Notes: a model not told the origin generated them from the sequence alone. Shown: positions 16,885-26,308, counted from the first letter of the stretch. The stretch is DNA of 64,000 bases from VYFG01 sp965204165 (GCA_965204165.1 OZ241969.1:1302001-1366000); one strand, 5' to 3'. A program made the numbers and translations.

Positions 16885-18246
16885 GTGGATAACGAACTAA
16901 GTTCGCTTACGACGATATTTACCGAGTTTTACTACTGGGTAACCATACCGTTGATGTTTCTGATACACGTCGGGTTCTGCATGTACGAGGTTGGTGTCTC
17001 CCGGCGCAAGAATCACATGCATACCCTGATGAAGAACACCATGCTGATCCCGCTGGTGACGATCACGTTCTTCTTTTTCGGTTGGTGGATCTACTGGGGC
17101 TGGCCCAACGGGCCGGGGATAACCGGCGGCGTGGAATGGGAGGCAGGCGCCCCCAACGCGCCCTGGGCGGAAACCATGGGGCCCCACCTCGGTGACCGAA
17201 TAACCGGTGTTTTCTGGGCGGCATTCCTGCTGTTCTCCTGGACTGCGGCTTCCATCGTGTCCGGTTCCGTTATCGAGCGCATCACCAACGCCGCGTTCTG
17301 GATCCTGGCGGTGGCCATCGGTTCGTTCTTCTGGATCATCGATGCGGCCTGGGGCTGGCACTACGCCGGCTGGATGGTGCAGAAGCTCGGCTACCACGAT
17401 GCCTACGCGTCCGGCGTCATTCATGCCATTGCGGGAGGATTCGGCCTCGGCGTCCTGTTCGTGCTGGGTCCACGCATCGGCCGATTCCGTGCCGACGGGA
17501 CGGCGCGCAACATCAATCCGCGCAACCCCTGGCTGGTGGCGATTGGACTCTTCCTGATCTATACCGGTTTCTGGGGATTCTACGTGGCCTGCAACGTGCC
17601 GATCATCGACATGGGCGCCGAGGTGGGCGACGAAGCGGCATTCTTCACCGCCACCAACATCTACCTTGGTCCCACGACCCTTAGCGGCATCACCTTCAAC
17701 TTCCTGATGTCCCTGGCAGGCGGACTGCTGGCGGGCTACTGGATATCGAAGGGAGACGCGTTCTGGACCTATTCATCCGGTCTTGCCGGGATCATCACCG
17801 CCTCGGCGGGTAACGACCTGTACCATCCGATCCAGGCCACGATCATCGCTGTAATCGGCGTTATCTGCGCTTACAAGATGCATTTCTGGATGGAGCGCAA
17901 GTTCAAGATCGACGATGCTGTGGGTGCGGTGGCCGTACACGGGTACGCCGGCTTCGTGGGTCTCGTCATCTGCGGCTTCGTACTGTGGGGTTATCCGTCC
18001 TCACCCTACGAAGGCTATGCCGCCATCAATCCGCTTGGCCAGTTCGTCGGTGCGCTGATCATGTTCGGCCTTCTGGGTTTCCTGCCGGGGTGGGTCATTG
18101 CCAAGATCCTGCACGGCATGGGAATGCTGCGGATTCCGCCTGAGGTTGAAATCGTGGGCCTGGACAGCCTTGAGCACGAGGTCTTCGACGCCGAGGCGGC
18201 AGAGATGGAACAGGCCGAGGCCGACGTGGCCAAAACCCTTAACTGA
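16885..18246 (+). CDS. amt: ammonium transporter Amt
   Basis: A 453-residue Amt/Rh-family inner-membrane channel with about 11 helices. The pore twin-histidine positions are visible in YASGVIHAIAGG and GAVAVHGYAGF, and YEVGVSRRKN is typical of Amt helix 1-2. A charged cytoplasmic tail (about 415-453) is rich in Glu and Ala. The start is a GTG at 16885 with an AGGAGG ribosome site just upstream. No glnK/PII gene is adjacent; instead a 63-residue membrane protein gene follows by 16 bases and shares a terminator. It would take up ammonium, fitting a cell that handles methylated amines and adenine. Confidence 0.95.
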   Translation: MDNELSSLTTIFTEFYYWVTIPLMFLIHVGFCMYEVGVSRRKNHMHTLMKNTMLIPLVTITFFFFGWWIYWGWPNGPGITGGVEWEAGAPNAPWAETMGPHLGDRITGVFWAAFLLFSWTAASIVSGSVIERITNAAFWILAVAIGSFFWIIDAAWGWHYAGWMVQKLGYHDAYASGVIHAIAGGFGLGVLFVLGPRIGRFRADGTARNINPRNPWLVAIGLFLIYTGFWGFYVACNVPIIDMGAEVGDEAAFFTATNIYLGPTTLSGITFNFLMSLAGGLLAGYWISKGDAFWTYSSGLAGIITASAGNDLYHPIQATIIAVIGVICAYKMHFWMERKFKIDDAVGAVAVHGYAGFVGLVICGFVLWGYPSSPYEGYAAINPLGQFVGALIMFGLLGFLPGWVIAKILHGMGMLRIPPEVEIVGLDSLEHEVFDAEAAEMEQAEADVAKTLN

Positions 18247-18262
18247 CTGACCGGAGGATAAA

Positions 18263-18454
18263 ATGTCTACTGGAATTGAAGCCTGGAAAAACCTTGCCGA
18301 TATCGGAGCAATCTATCCTTTTGTCGGCAGCGAAGTGATGTGGGTGATCATCGGACTGGTCCTCTGGATCGTCTGGCATGTCCTGCAGATCAGCGCTGAA
18401 AAGGAACATCACGAAAAGGCCAAGAGCCATTTCAAACAGAACTATCGCAGCTAG
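18263..18454 (+). CDS. 63-residue single-pass membrane protein co-encoded with Amt
   Basis: A small protein of one predicted membrane helix (about residues 24-43, VMWVIIGLVLWIVWHVLQIS). It has a short N-terminal segment with an amphipathic look and a basic His/Lys-rich tail (AEKEHHEKAKSHFKQNYRS). It has a strong GGAGG ribosome site and lies between amt and a rho-independent terminator, so it is clearly expressed with amt. I do not recognise the family. Its position suggests an accessory or regulatory subunit of the transporter, but that is inference. Confidence 0.8.
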   Translation: MSTGIEAWKNLADIGAIYPFVGSEVMWVIIGLVLWIVWHVLQISAEKEHHEKAKSHFKQNYRS

Positions 18455-18473
18455 CGATCTGTTCGGTTCAACG

Positions 18474-18502
18474 AAAACCCCGGCTCCGGCCGGGGTTTTT
18501 TT
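18474..18502 (+). terminator. rho-independent terminator of the amt operon
   Basis: The stem ACCCCGGC/GCCGGGGT closes a TCCG loop and is followed by a run of eight T. An A-run precedes the stem, so it may also work on the other strand. It lies 20 bases after the small membrane protein gene. Confidence 0.93.
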
Positions 18503-18566
18503 CGCGGGTCCGTCCGGGGATTCCCAAGGAGCGGACTGCGCCGGTCACTCGGGGTAACCTGTTAAC

Positions 18567-19019
18567 ATGGCGCGTATGAAAAGCGTCAGTGACGACACCG
18601 GCTATCCGACCGCCGAGGAGGCGGAACGCGCCTTCTACAGGGCGTTCGCCAACCTGAACCTCGGCGAGATGGGCCGGGTCTGGGCGGCGGACGGGATCGC
18701 CTGCATCCATCCGGGCGGCCCTCTGCTCACCGGCAGGGAGGCGGTGCTGGAGAGTTGGGCCAGGATCCTCGGCGCCGGGACCACCCCGGATCTCCAATAC
18801 GAGACGGTCCTCATCCAGGCATCCGGGGACCTGTCCACCCACATGGTCCGGGAGACGCTCGGATCGGCGACGGAGCGGGGGGGCGTCGTGGTGCAGGCGG
18901 TCAATGTATACCGAAGGCAATCCGGCGGCTGGCGGATGGTGCTGCACCATGCCACGCCGCCCCGGACCCGGCAGATACACGGCAAGACGGTTTCGGCGCC
19001 GCCCGGCATGATGCAATAG
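18567..19019 (+). CDS. NTF2-like (SnoaL/DUF4440-type) family protein
   Basis: A 150-residue soluble protein with the cystatin-like alpha+beta barrel pattern of NTF2 domains. An N-terminal helix is followed by EEAERAFYRAFANLNLGEMGRVWA, then the turn CIHPGGPLLTGREAVLESWARIL, and ends in strands such as VVVQAVNVYRRQSGGWRMVLHH. Such proteins include ketosteroid-isomerase-like enzymes, and many have no known function. No catalytic residues can be assigned. It follows the amt terminator and appears to be its own transcription unit; no promoter stands out. Confidence 0.75.
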   Translation: MARMKSVSDDTGYPTAEEAERAFYRAFANLNLGEMGRVWAADGIACIHPGGPLLTGREAVLESWARILGAGTTPDLQYETVLIQASGDLSTHMVRETLGSATERGGVVVQAVNVYRRQSGGWRMVLHHATPPRTRQIHGKTVSAPPGMMQ

Positions 19020-19352
19020 CGGCGATGTCCGGGCGATCACCCGTCCGGATCTCTGCACACCTGTCGAGAATCATGTCACACATGGCCGGGATCCCGGTGA
19101 ACCAAGTTTGCCCACTCCGGCATGGCCGAGCCCGTCAGATCGAAATCCACCGCGACGGTAACGGTACCGGTCATACAGCTAAAACCGGCTGCTTGCATGA
19201 ACCCCGCCGCAGTTTCTTGACTCGGCTTCGCTAAATCAAGCATTATCTAATATACAGTATAGTCCGGAAAATGGTGTCCGGGTCCACCGCGCTGCTGGAT
19301 CAGCTGCTGTCAGCAGCAGGAATCCGGGAAACCGTGACACCTTCGCCACACG
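19020..19352. other. intergenic stretch before the rhodanese-MBL gene
   Basis: No gene is supported. On the minus strand a short open segment (about 19070-19180) ends MTGTVTVAVDFDLTG-like, but it is too short and start-less to call. The AT-rich part near 19215-19265 (TTGACT, TATACA and TATAGT hexamers with poor spacing) is the likeliest promoter area. A 6-bp hairpin CTGCTG-TCAG-CAGCAG lies at about 19303-19318, just upstream of the next start. Confidence 0.4.
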
Positions 19353-20756
19353 ATGATCATGCCTTCAGTTATCGACCTGGATTTGCCGGACACCTCCCCG
19401 CCGGCCGCAATCAACAGGTCTTGCGCCATCCCGATTGTTGCTGCGGCCGCCCTGTTCTGCACCTGGATGATGACCCCGCTTTCGCTGGCGCAGAACATCG
19501 ATCCGGAAATCATCCAGGGCGACCGTTATCTTGAGCGGGCGAACACCGAAATCCGGAATATCGATACCGCGGAACTGGAAAGGATGATTGCCGAGGTGCA
19601 GGGCCTGGTGATCATCGACGTGCGCGAAGCGGCGGAAATCGCCCGGACAGGCGGCACCATCGATGCGCCCAGGGTGCACAACGTCAGCAGGGGCTGGCTT
19701 GAGTTCCGGGTTCCTGAACGGGTGCCGGACAGGCATACGCCCATCGTCACTTTCTGCGGGCTGAACCTGCGCAGTCCGCTCGCGGCCAGGGTTCTCATGG
19801 ACATGGGCTATACCAACGTCGCCAACTACGAGGACGGCTTTCCCGCCTGGGCGGAGGCGGGCCTTCCCGTAACCACGGACACCTCCCCGGACGGCATGTT
19901 GTACACCGCCCCGCTCCGGGTCACGGAGAATGTCTGGTCCGCCATTGGCGCCACCGCACCGCCCACCTACGAGAATTCCGGCCACAACAACAACCTCTCA
20001 TTCATCATCACCGGCGAAGGCGTGGTGGTGGTCAATGCCGGCGACAATGCCCTGCTGGCGGAATCACTGCACGCGGAAATCAGGATGCTGACCGACCAGC
20101 CGGTGAAGTACGTGATTCTGGAAAACGGCCAGGGCCACGCCATGCTCGGCTCGAGTTACTGGCAGGCCCAGGGCGCGAAAATCGTGGTCCACGTCGACAC
20201 CCTGCACGAAATCGAGGAGAACGGGCATGAAATCCTGAACCGGATGCGTCTCGGCCGGCGGGACAAGGCTTTCGGCACGGAACTGGCCCTTCCGGACATC
20301 ACGTTCGAGGATGAGTGGGTCGTCGAGCTTGGCGGCGAGCGCATCGAGGCGCTCTATCTCGGCCCCGCCCACAGCCCGGGAGACATTTCCGTCTGGCTGC
20401 CCGGGCAGAAGCTGGTGATCGCCGGGGACGTAGCCTTCCACGAGCGGCTGTTGCCGGTGATGGAGGACACCGATACCGCCGGCTGGATCGAGACCTGGGA
20501 TGCGTTCGTGGGCCTCGGTGCGGACACCGTGGTCCCGGGGCACGGCGGACCGACCGGATATGACGAGGTGACCAGGTATACCCGGGACTACCTGGTGTAC
20601 ATGCGCGAACGGATCAGGGCGCTCGTCGAGGACGGCGGCACCCTGCAGGATGCCTACCTCGTGGACCAGAGCCCCTTCAGCCACCTGGACACCTATTTCG
20701 AGCTGAAGCGGCAGAATGCCGGTACCATCTTCCGGGAAATGGAATTCGAATTCTGA
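19353..20756 (+). CDS. exported rhodanese-metallo-beta-lactamase fusion protein
   Basis: 467 residues: a hydrophobic export signal (about 24-46, ending PLSLAQ), a rhodanese domain (about 72-172, with catalytic C135 in FCGLNLRSPLA), then a metallo-beta-lactamase fold (about 185-400). In the MBL part the first metal motif, normally HxHxDH, reads ENGQGH (257-262), so only its last His survives. H340 (GPAHSPGD), D359 (AGDVAF) and H397 (VPGHGG) are kept. Zinc binding is therefore likely altered or single-site. Related fusions handle persulfides or accompany quinoprotein dehydrogenases. The periplasmic location is inferred from the signal. Confidence 0.82.
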   Translation: MIMPSVIDLDLPDTSPPAAINRSCAIPIVAAAALFCTWMMTPLSLAQNIDPEIIQGDRYLERANTEIRNIDTAELERMIAEVQGLVIIDVREAAEIARTGGTIDAPRVHNVSRGWLEFRVPERVPDRHTPIVTFCGLNLRSPLAARVLMDMGYTNVANYEDGFPAWAEAGLPVTTDTSPDGMLYTAPLRVTENVWSAIGATAPPTYENSGHNNNLSFIITGEGVVVVNAGDNALLAESLHAEIRMLTDQPVKYVILENGQGHAMLGSSYWQAQGAKIVVHVDTLHEIEENGHEILNRMRLGRRDKAFGTELALPDITFEDEWVVELGGERIEALYLGPAHSPGDISVWLPGQKLVIAGDVAFHERLLPVMEDTDTAGWIETWDAFVGLGADTVVPGHGGPTGYDEVTRYTRDYLVYMRERIRALVEDGGTLQDAYLVDQSPFSHLDTYFELKRQNAGTIFREMEFEF

Positions 20757-20983
20757 GCGGAGGGCCCGCCAGGTATTCCTGGTCCGGATCCCGGCCGCCA
20801 CGGCCTGGGGGTGCCGGCAGCATCGACGGATCGGCCAGCCTTTCCATCATGCCCCGGAAACCTGATCCAGGGGGAATGTTCTGCGCCGCATGCGACATCG
20901 TCTTGTATCCGTTCCGGGGCTGCGTTGATTTAGCCCGGACTCTCGGCTAGTCTCCGGGCAAATCCTCGGATCTCCTTCCGGCC

Positions 20984-22498
20984 GTGAATGTCCTGTTCAT
21001 TACCGCCGATCAGTGGCGGGGTTCCTGCCTGTCCATGCTGGGTGATCCGGTGGTGAAGACGCCTTCCCTCGATCGGCTGGCAAGCGAGGGGGCTGTCTTC
21101 GTGCACCATTTCGCCCAGGCGGCCCCCTGTGCGCCCAGCCGCACCTCCCTGCATACCGGGATGTACCTGTTCAATCACCGCTGCGTGGCGAACGGCACAC
21201 CCGTTTCCCGTAGCCTGACCAACTGGGCGCTGGAGATGAGAAGGATCGGATACGATCCTTCCCTGTTCGGATACACGGATACCGCGGCGGATCCCGGAGG
21301 GCTGGACCCGTCGGATCCCAGGCTGTCCCATTACAGCGAACCCCTGCCCGGCATCGGAACCCATACGCCGGTGCGCGATGAAGTGCCGGTGCCCTGGGTG
21401 GAATACCTGGTGCGGCAGGGATACACGATACCGCGCAAACGCTGGGATCTCTACGGCAACAGGATGGCCGGCACGACCTGGGCGGACGGGGGCGACCGGG
21501 TTCTCCCCCTGGCCATACGGAGCGAGGATCACGAAACCGCCTACCTGGTCCGCCGCTGCCGGGAATGGATCGATGCCGCCAACGGGCCCTGGGTCACCCA
21601 TCTTTCCCTGCTGCGGCCCCATCCGCCGTTCGTGGCTCCGGAACCCTACAACACCCTGTACCCCCCGGCCGGGATCCGGTCCCCGCTCCGCCACGGGGAG
21701 CAGGCCCGGGAGGCGGCGGTGCATCCGTTTCTCGCTGCCATGATCCGGGACCCGCAGTACGGTGACAACGGCGATCCCAGACGCCTGGAGGATGCCTGGG
21801 CGTCCTACTACGGCCTCATGACCGAAGTGGACGAACACCTTGGCCGGTTGTTTGATTTTCTCCGGGAGCGCGGCCATTGGGACGATACCCTGGTGATTTT
21901 CACTTCGGATCATGGCGAGCAGCTGGGGGATCACTGGCTGACCGGCAAGCTCGGATTCTTCGACCAGTCCTACCATATACCACTCATCGTCCGTGACCCG
22001 AGGAATGCCGCCGATGCCAGCAGGGGGGAACGTTTCGACATGTTCACCGAGAACGTGGACATCATGCCCACCATGCTGGACTGGCTGGGCACCGGAATCC
22101 CCTCCCAGTGCGATGGCCGGTCCCTGCTGCCGATCCTGGAGACGGCGGCAACCCCCGCCGGGTGGCGCACCGCGGTACACTGGGAATTCGACTTCCGCCA
22201 CAAATCCGAATGGCTGCGGGACAGCAACCCGGAAGTCAGCGTCCACCAGTGCCACCTCGGCGTGCTGCGTGACGAACGGTTCAAGTACGTCCACTTCCCC
22301 GCCCTGCCGCCGCTGCTCTTCGATCTGCAAAGAGACCCCGGCGAGATGGAGGACGTGAGCAATGAACCGGAATACCTGGGGATCCGGCTCGAGTACGCGG
22401 AGAGGCTGCTGGACCTGCGCATGCGGTTTACTTCGCGCGGCCTTTCCGAGACGCTGCTGACCCCGTCGGGTCCGCTGACAAGCGCGGCCCTGCCCTGA
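20984..22498 (+). CDS. sulfatase / phosphonate monoester hydrolase family protein
   Basis: A 504-residue alkaline-phosphatase-superfamily hydrolase. The N-terminal MNVLFITADQWRG gives the first metal Asp. The motif CAPSR (C49-R53) is the formylglycine site of sulfatases and would need an activating enzyme. TSDHGEQLGDH supplies further metal ligands near residue 310. There is no signal peptide, so it is probably cytoplasmic, like the phosphonate monoester hydrolases and choline-sulfatase-like members. The substrate is unknown. A GTG start is used. It stands alone between the rhodanese-MBL gene and tdm, and a GC-rich hairpin follows it. Confidence 0.86.
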   Translation: MNVLFITADQWRGSCLSMLGDPVVKTPSLDRLASEGAVFVHHFAQAAPCAPSRTSLHTGMYLFNHRCVANGTPVSRSLTNWALEMRRIGYDPSLFGYTDTAADPGGLDPSDPRLSHYSEPLPGIGTHTPVRDEVPVPWVEYLVRQGYTIPRKRWDLYGNRMAGTTWADGGDRVLPLAIRSEDHETAYLVRRCREWIDAANGPWVTHLSLLRPHPPFVAPEPYNTLYPPAGIRSPLRHGEQAREAAVHPFLAAMIRDPQYGDNGDPRRLEDAWASYYGLMTEVDEHLGRLFDFLRERGHWDDTLVIFTSDHGEQLGDHWLTGKLGFFDQSYHIPLIVRDPRNAADASRGERFDMFTENVDIMPTMLDWLGTGIPSQCDGRSLLPILETAATPAGWRTAVHWEFDFRHKSEWLRDSNPEVSVHQCHLGVLRDERFKYVHFPALPPLLFDLQRDPGEMEDVSNEPEYLGIRLEYAERLLDLRMRFTSRGLSETLLTPSGPLTSAALP

Positions 22499-22515
22499 AA
22501 GGGACCGTCCGTCCG

Positions 22516-22532
22516 CCCCGGCGCAGCCGGGG
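22516..22532 (+). terminator. GC-rich hairpin after the sulfatase gene, possible weak terminator
   Basis: Perfect 7-bp stem CCCCGGC/GCCGGGG with a GCA loop, 18 bases after the sulfatase stop. It has no T-run, so termination would be weak or Rho-assisted. Confidence 0.4.
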
Positions 22533-22632
22533 TCGGGGCGGTTTGCGGTAAACACCGGCTGCGCCGTCACGGTCCGGTGCCGGGCCCGGAGATGGCGCTG
22601 CCGGCCACCGATTGCGGCACAGATGCATCAAC

Positions 22633-22675
22633 CGATCCGGTTTACCTGAAATTGGGTAATGCACGAACCGGATCG
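22633..22675. promoter_or_regulatory. perfect 10-bp inverted repeat upstream of tdm (candidate operator)
   Basis: CGATCCGGTT (22633-22642) and AACCGGATCG (22666-22675) are exact inverted copies 23 bases apart. A TTATAT/TATATT element lies just downstream (22681-22687), in a position expected for a -10 box, with no good -35. The tdm start is 55 bases after the repeat. It could bind a dimeric regulator or form a leader hairpin. No second copy was seen at tmm or at the binding-protein gene. Confidence 0.5.
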
Positions 22676-22729
22676 CTTTGTTATATTGGCCGGCGGCGAT
22701 CCGGAAAATCGTCACGGGAGGGCGGTGAT

Positions 22730-25081
22730 ATGAACATTCAATACAGTCCCGCAGAAACCCTGCGGGAACCCGGTCTCGGCAGCCACTGGCTCGGCCGGGA
22801 ACGCTACGTGATCGGCGGCGGCGCCATGGTGGTCATTCCCATGCTGCCCGGAGACGTCGTGGAGCTGGTGGATCCCGAGGGACTGCAGCCCGCCCACGTC
22901 TTCGCTTTCGATGCGGCCGGGAAGAACCTGACGGGCAGCCTGGGACTGGCTGCCAACGCCAGCGGCGCCGCGCTCGCGTCCATGCTCCAGTCCGGCAGCG
23001 CCGGGGCAGACAGGATTCGCCGCCGCCTGGCGGAATTCGGAATCGACCTCGCGGAAGAGACCGTGGCCGCTGTGCTCGACGGAGAGACCCCGGCGGGCAA
23101 CCGGCTGGAATTCACCGTGGCGGAGGAATGCATCCTGGTCCTGGGCGCCCCGGGCGAACCCATGACCGTGGATACGCAGATGCCGCCCACGGACCTCATC
23201 GCCTGGGTCAGCCGGGGACGGCCCCAGGTGCCGGTACCGCGTCCCTTGCCGGATCCGCTGGCCGACCCCCTGCAGGATTTCACGATCAGGGCGTCCACCG
23301 CGGCGAGCTACGAGATCAAGGCGGGACAGTACATCCAGGTACTGGATATCGATGGCCGGCAGTGCTCCGATTTCCAGTGCTTTGACCTCGCCAAGCTGGA
23401 CCAGGGGTTGGAACGCTGCCTGGACGCCACCGTAACCCGTACCCTGATGGCGGCCGCATATCCCGGACCGGGCCTGCACTCCAAGTTCTTCGATGCGGAT
23501 CTGGAGCCGTTGGTGGAAGTCATCCAGGATACCTGCGGACGCCACGACAGCTTTGGCCTGGCCTGCACGGCCAGGTACTACGACGACATGGGGTATCCGG
23601 GACATGTCAATTGTTCCGACAACTTCAATCGCGCCCTGTCGGAATATCCCGTGACACCGAGAAAGGGCTGGATGGCGATGAACCTGTTTTTCAACACGTT
23701 CTTCGATGACCAGTACCAGCTCTACTCCGACGAGCCGTGGTCGCGGCCCGGGGACTATGTCCTGATGCGCGCGCTCAGGGACCTGGTCTGCGTCTCATCC
23801 TCCTGTCCGGACGACGTCGACGCCGCCAATGGCTGGGTTCCCACCGATATCCAGGTGCGCGCCTATGATGACAGGACGCTGTTCCGGCGCGCCATCGCCT
23901 TCCGAAAAACCACCGATGCGGAACCCGTCATGACCCAGGATACCGCCTTCCACCCGGAAACCTCGAATCTCACCCGCAACTTCGTCGAGTACAACGGCTA
24001 CTGGCTGGCCAACGACTACACCAACCAGGGGGCAATCGAGGAGTACTGGGCCTGCCGCCAGAATGCCGTGATGATCGACCTGTCGCCGCTGCGGAAATAC
24101 GAGGTGGTCGGCCCCGATGCCGAGCAGCTGATGCAGGCCTGCGTGCCCCGTGACGTCAAGAAACTGTCAGTGGGGCAGGTGGTCTACACCGCGATGTGCA
24201 ACCCGTCCGGCGGGATGATCGACGACGGCACCATCTTCCGCCTGGCCCGGGACAATTTCCGCTGGATCGGCGGCAACGACGGCTCCGGGCTGTGGCTCAG
24301 GGAGCAGGCCGAGGAACGGGGGCTCAAGGTGTGGGTCAAGAACAGCACAAGCCAGCTCGCCAACCTGCAGGTCCAGGGACCGAAGAGCCGCGACGTGCTG
24401 GAGAAGGTGGTCTGGACCAGGCCAGACCAGGCCAGCGTGAACGAGATGGCCTGGTTCCGTTTCTCCATTGCCAGGATGCCCGACGACAAGGGAATCCCGG
24501 TGCTGGTTTCGCGCACCGGCTATACCGGGGAACTCGGCTACGAGGTCTTTTGCCATCCAGACCAGGGCTCCGCGGTGTGGCAACTGATCGCCGGTGCCGG
24601 CGAGGAGTTCGGCATCCGGCCCATGGGGCTGGAGGCCCTGGACATCCTGCGCATCGAGGCGGGCCTGATCTTCGCCGACCACGAATTCTGCGACCAGACG
24701 GATCCCTTCGAGGCGGGCATCGGGTTCACGGTGCCGCTCAAGTCCAAGACCGACGACTTCATCGGCCGGGAGGCCCTGGAGAAGCGCAAGGCCAGCCCCC
24801 AGCGCCGGCTGGTGGGCCTGGAGCTGTCTGGCCGGGAGCCGGCGGCCCACGGCGACGGCGTGTTCCAGGGGCGCTACCAGGTCGGGCAGATCACCAGTGC
24901 CACCATCTCACCCATCCTCGGCAAGAACATCGCGCTTTGCCGGATGAATGTCGAGTACGCCGGGGAGGGTACGGAAATCGAGGTGGGCAAACTGGACGGC
25001 CACCAGAAGCGCATTCCCGCCAGGGTCGTCCCCTTCCCGCATTTTGATCCCGCAAAGGAGCGTGTGAAGGGTCACTACTAG
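22730..25081 (+). CDS. tdm: trimethylamine N-oxide demethylase Tdm (DUF1989 + GcvT domains)
   Basis: 783 residues: an N-terminal region to about 180, a DUF1989 domain (about 183-390), then a tetrahydrofolate-binding GcvT/aminomethyltransferase domain (about 405-775). This is the architecture of Methylocella Tdm, which cleaves TMAO to dimethylamine and formaldehyde. C279, C295 and C359 have spacings of 16 and 64, which as I recall equal those of the three zinc cysteines (263, 279, 343) of that enzyme. The folate domain probably captures formaldehyde as methylene-THF. The ATG at 22730 has a GGGAGG ribosome site; a longer frame upstream lacks one. tmm lies 9.5 kb away in the same block. Confidence 0.88.
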   Translation: MNIQYSPAETLREPGLGSHWLGRERYVIGGGAMVVIPMLPGDVVELVDPEGLQPAHVFAFDAAGKNLTGSLGLAANASGAALASMLQSGSAGADRIRRRLAEFGIDLAEETVAAVLDGETPAGNRLEFTVAEECILVLGAPGEPMTVDTQMPPTDLIAWVSRGRPQVPVPRPLPDPLADPLQDFTIRASTAASYEIKAGQYIQVLDIDGRQCSDFQCFDLAKLDQGLERCLDATVTRTLMAAAYPGPGLHSKFFDADLEPLVEVIQDTCGRHDSFGLACTARYYDDMGYPGHVNCSDNFNRALSEYPVTPRKGWMAMNLFFNTFFDDQYQLYSDEPWSRPGDYVLMRALRDLVCVSSSCPDDVDAANGWVPTDIQVRAYDDRTLFRRAIAFRKTTDAEPVMTQDTAFHPETSNLTRNFVEYNGYWLANDYTNQGAIEEYWACRQNAVMIDLSPLRKYEVVGPDAEQLMQACVPRDVKKLSVGQVVYTAMCNPSGGMIDDGTIFRLARDNFRWIGGNDGSGLWLREQAEERGLKVWVKNSTSQLANLQVQGPKSRDVLEKVVWTRPDQASVNEMAWFRFSIARMPDDKGIPVLVSRTGYTGELGYEVFCHPDQGSAVWQLIAGAGEEFGIRPMGLEALDILRIEAGLIFADHEFCDQTDPFEAGIGFTVPLKSKTDDFIGREALEKRKASPQRRLVGLELSGREPAAHGDGVFQGRYQVGQITSATISPILGKNIALCRMNVEYAGEGTEIEVGKLDGHQKRIPARVVPFPHFDPAKERVKGHY

Positions 25082-25162
25082 GTTGTCCGCGGCCCTCCCG
25101 GACCATGCCGGCCAGGTTACCGGCAAGAACGCCATGGCTGTGTCCTGCGCCTGCATGAACCC

Positions 25163-26308
25163 ATGCCCCTGAGTGCCCTGGCAGCCGGGTTCATTGCCAT
25201 ACTGGTCGGGTACGGGGGCTCCGCGGCCATCGTGTTCCAGGCGGCCTCTGTCGCCGGCGCCGACGCCGGGCTGATCGGTTCCTGGATGGGGGCCCTCGGC
25301 ATCGGCATGGGGGTCACGACCATCGCGCTGTCCCTGAAATACCGGGCGCCGGTCGTCACGGCCTGGTCAACCCCCGGCGCCGCGATGCTGGTGGTTGCCC
25401 TGGTGGGGGTGGACCTGTCCGCGGCCGTCGGGGCGTTCCTGTTTTCCGGGGCCCTGGTCACGCTGGCGGGCTATTCCGGATGGTTCGAACGGATCATGGA
25501 CAGGGTCCCCCTGCAACTGGCATCCGCCATGCTCGCCGGGGTGCTGGCGCGCTTCGGCATGGACGTCTTCGTGGTCATGCAGTCGGACCTGGCGCTGGTA
25601 TTGCCGATGTTCGCAGCATACCTGCTGGTGAAGCGCATGTCGCCGCGGTACGTGGTGATCCTGGTGCTGTTTCTCGGGATGGGATTGTCCGCGCTCTACG
25701 GCCTGTTCCGGTTCGATTCCCTGACATTTTCCCTGGCAAGGCCGGTGTTCACGCCGCCGTCGCTGGACCTGGCGGTGATCCTCGGTGTCGGGGTGCCGCT
25801 CTTCCTGGTCACCATGGCTTCCCAGAATATCCCGGGAGTGGCCGTGCTGCGCACGTACGGATATGACCGCGTCCCGGTCTCTCCCGTTGTCGGGAGCACC
25901 GGCCTGGTGACCCTGCTGATGGCGCCGTTCGGCGGGTTCGCCTACAACCTCGCCGCGATTACCGCCGCGATCTGCGCTGGCCCCGATGCGCACCCGGACC
26001 GGGAAAGACGGTATCTCGCGGGGGTGGCGGCGGGAATCTTCTACCTGGCGGCGGGTGTCCTCGGGGGCACCGTGGCCGCGCTGTTCATCGCCTTTCCGGA
26101 TGCCCTGGTGATCGCCATTGCCGGGATCGCGCTTCTCGGCACCATCACCAGCAGCCTGCAGCAGGCCATGGACGACAGGGCCTGGCGGGAGCCGGCCCTG
26201 ATCACCTTCCTGGTCACCCTGTCCGGAGTCGACCTGTACGGCGTGGGTTCCGCGTTCTGGGGTCTGGTGGCGGGGGCGCTGGCCATGTGGCTGCTGGGGC
26301 GCAGATGA
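25163..26308 (+). CDS. BenE family transporter
   Basis: A 381-residue inner-membrane protein with about 12 hydrophobic segments matching the BenE (benzoate/H+ symporter) family: FIAILVGYGGSAAIVFQA at the N-terminus, TAWSTPGAAML (about 66-76), and VTMASQNIPGVAVLRTYGY in the middle. The true substrate of most members is unproven. It follows tdm by 81 bases in the same direction and is probably co-transcribed. It could therefore carry a product or substrate of methylamine metabolism, but I have no direct evidence. It converges on the ABC transporter genes. Confidence 0.88.
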   Translation: MPLSALAAGFIAILVGYGGSAAIVFQAASVAGADAGLIGSWMGALGIGMGVTTIALSLKYRAPVVTAWSTPGAAMLVVALVGVDLSAAVGAFLFSGALVTLAGYSGWFERIMDRVPLQLASAMLAGVLARFGMDVFVVMQSDLALVLPMFAAYLLVKRMSPRYVVILVLFLGMGLSALYGLFRFDSLTFSLARPVFTPPSLDLAVILGVGVPLFLVTMASQNIPGVAVLRTYGYDRVPVSPVVGSTGLVTLLMAPFGGFAYNLAAITAAICAGPDAHPDRERRYLAGVAAGIFYLAAGVLGGTVAALFIAFPDALVIAIAGIALLGTITSSLQQAMDDRAWREPALITFLVTLSGVDLYGVGSAFWGLVAGALAMWLLGRR

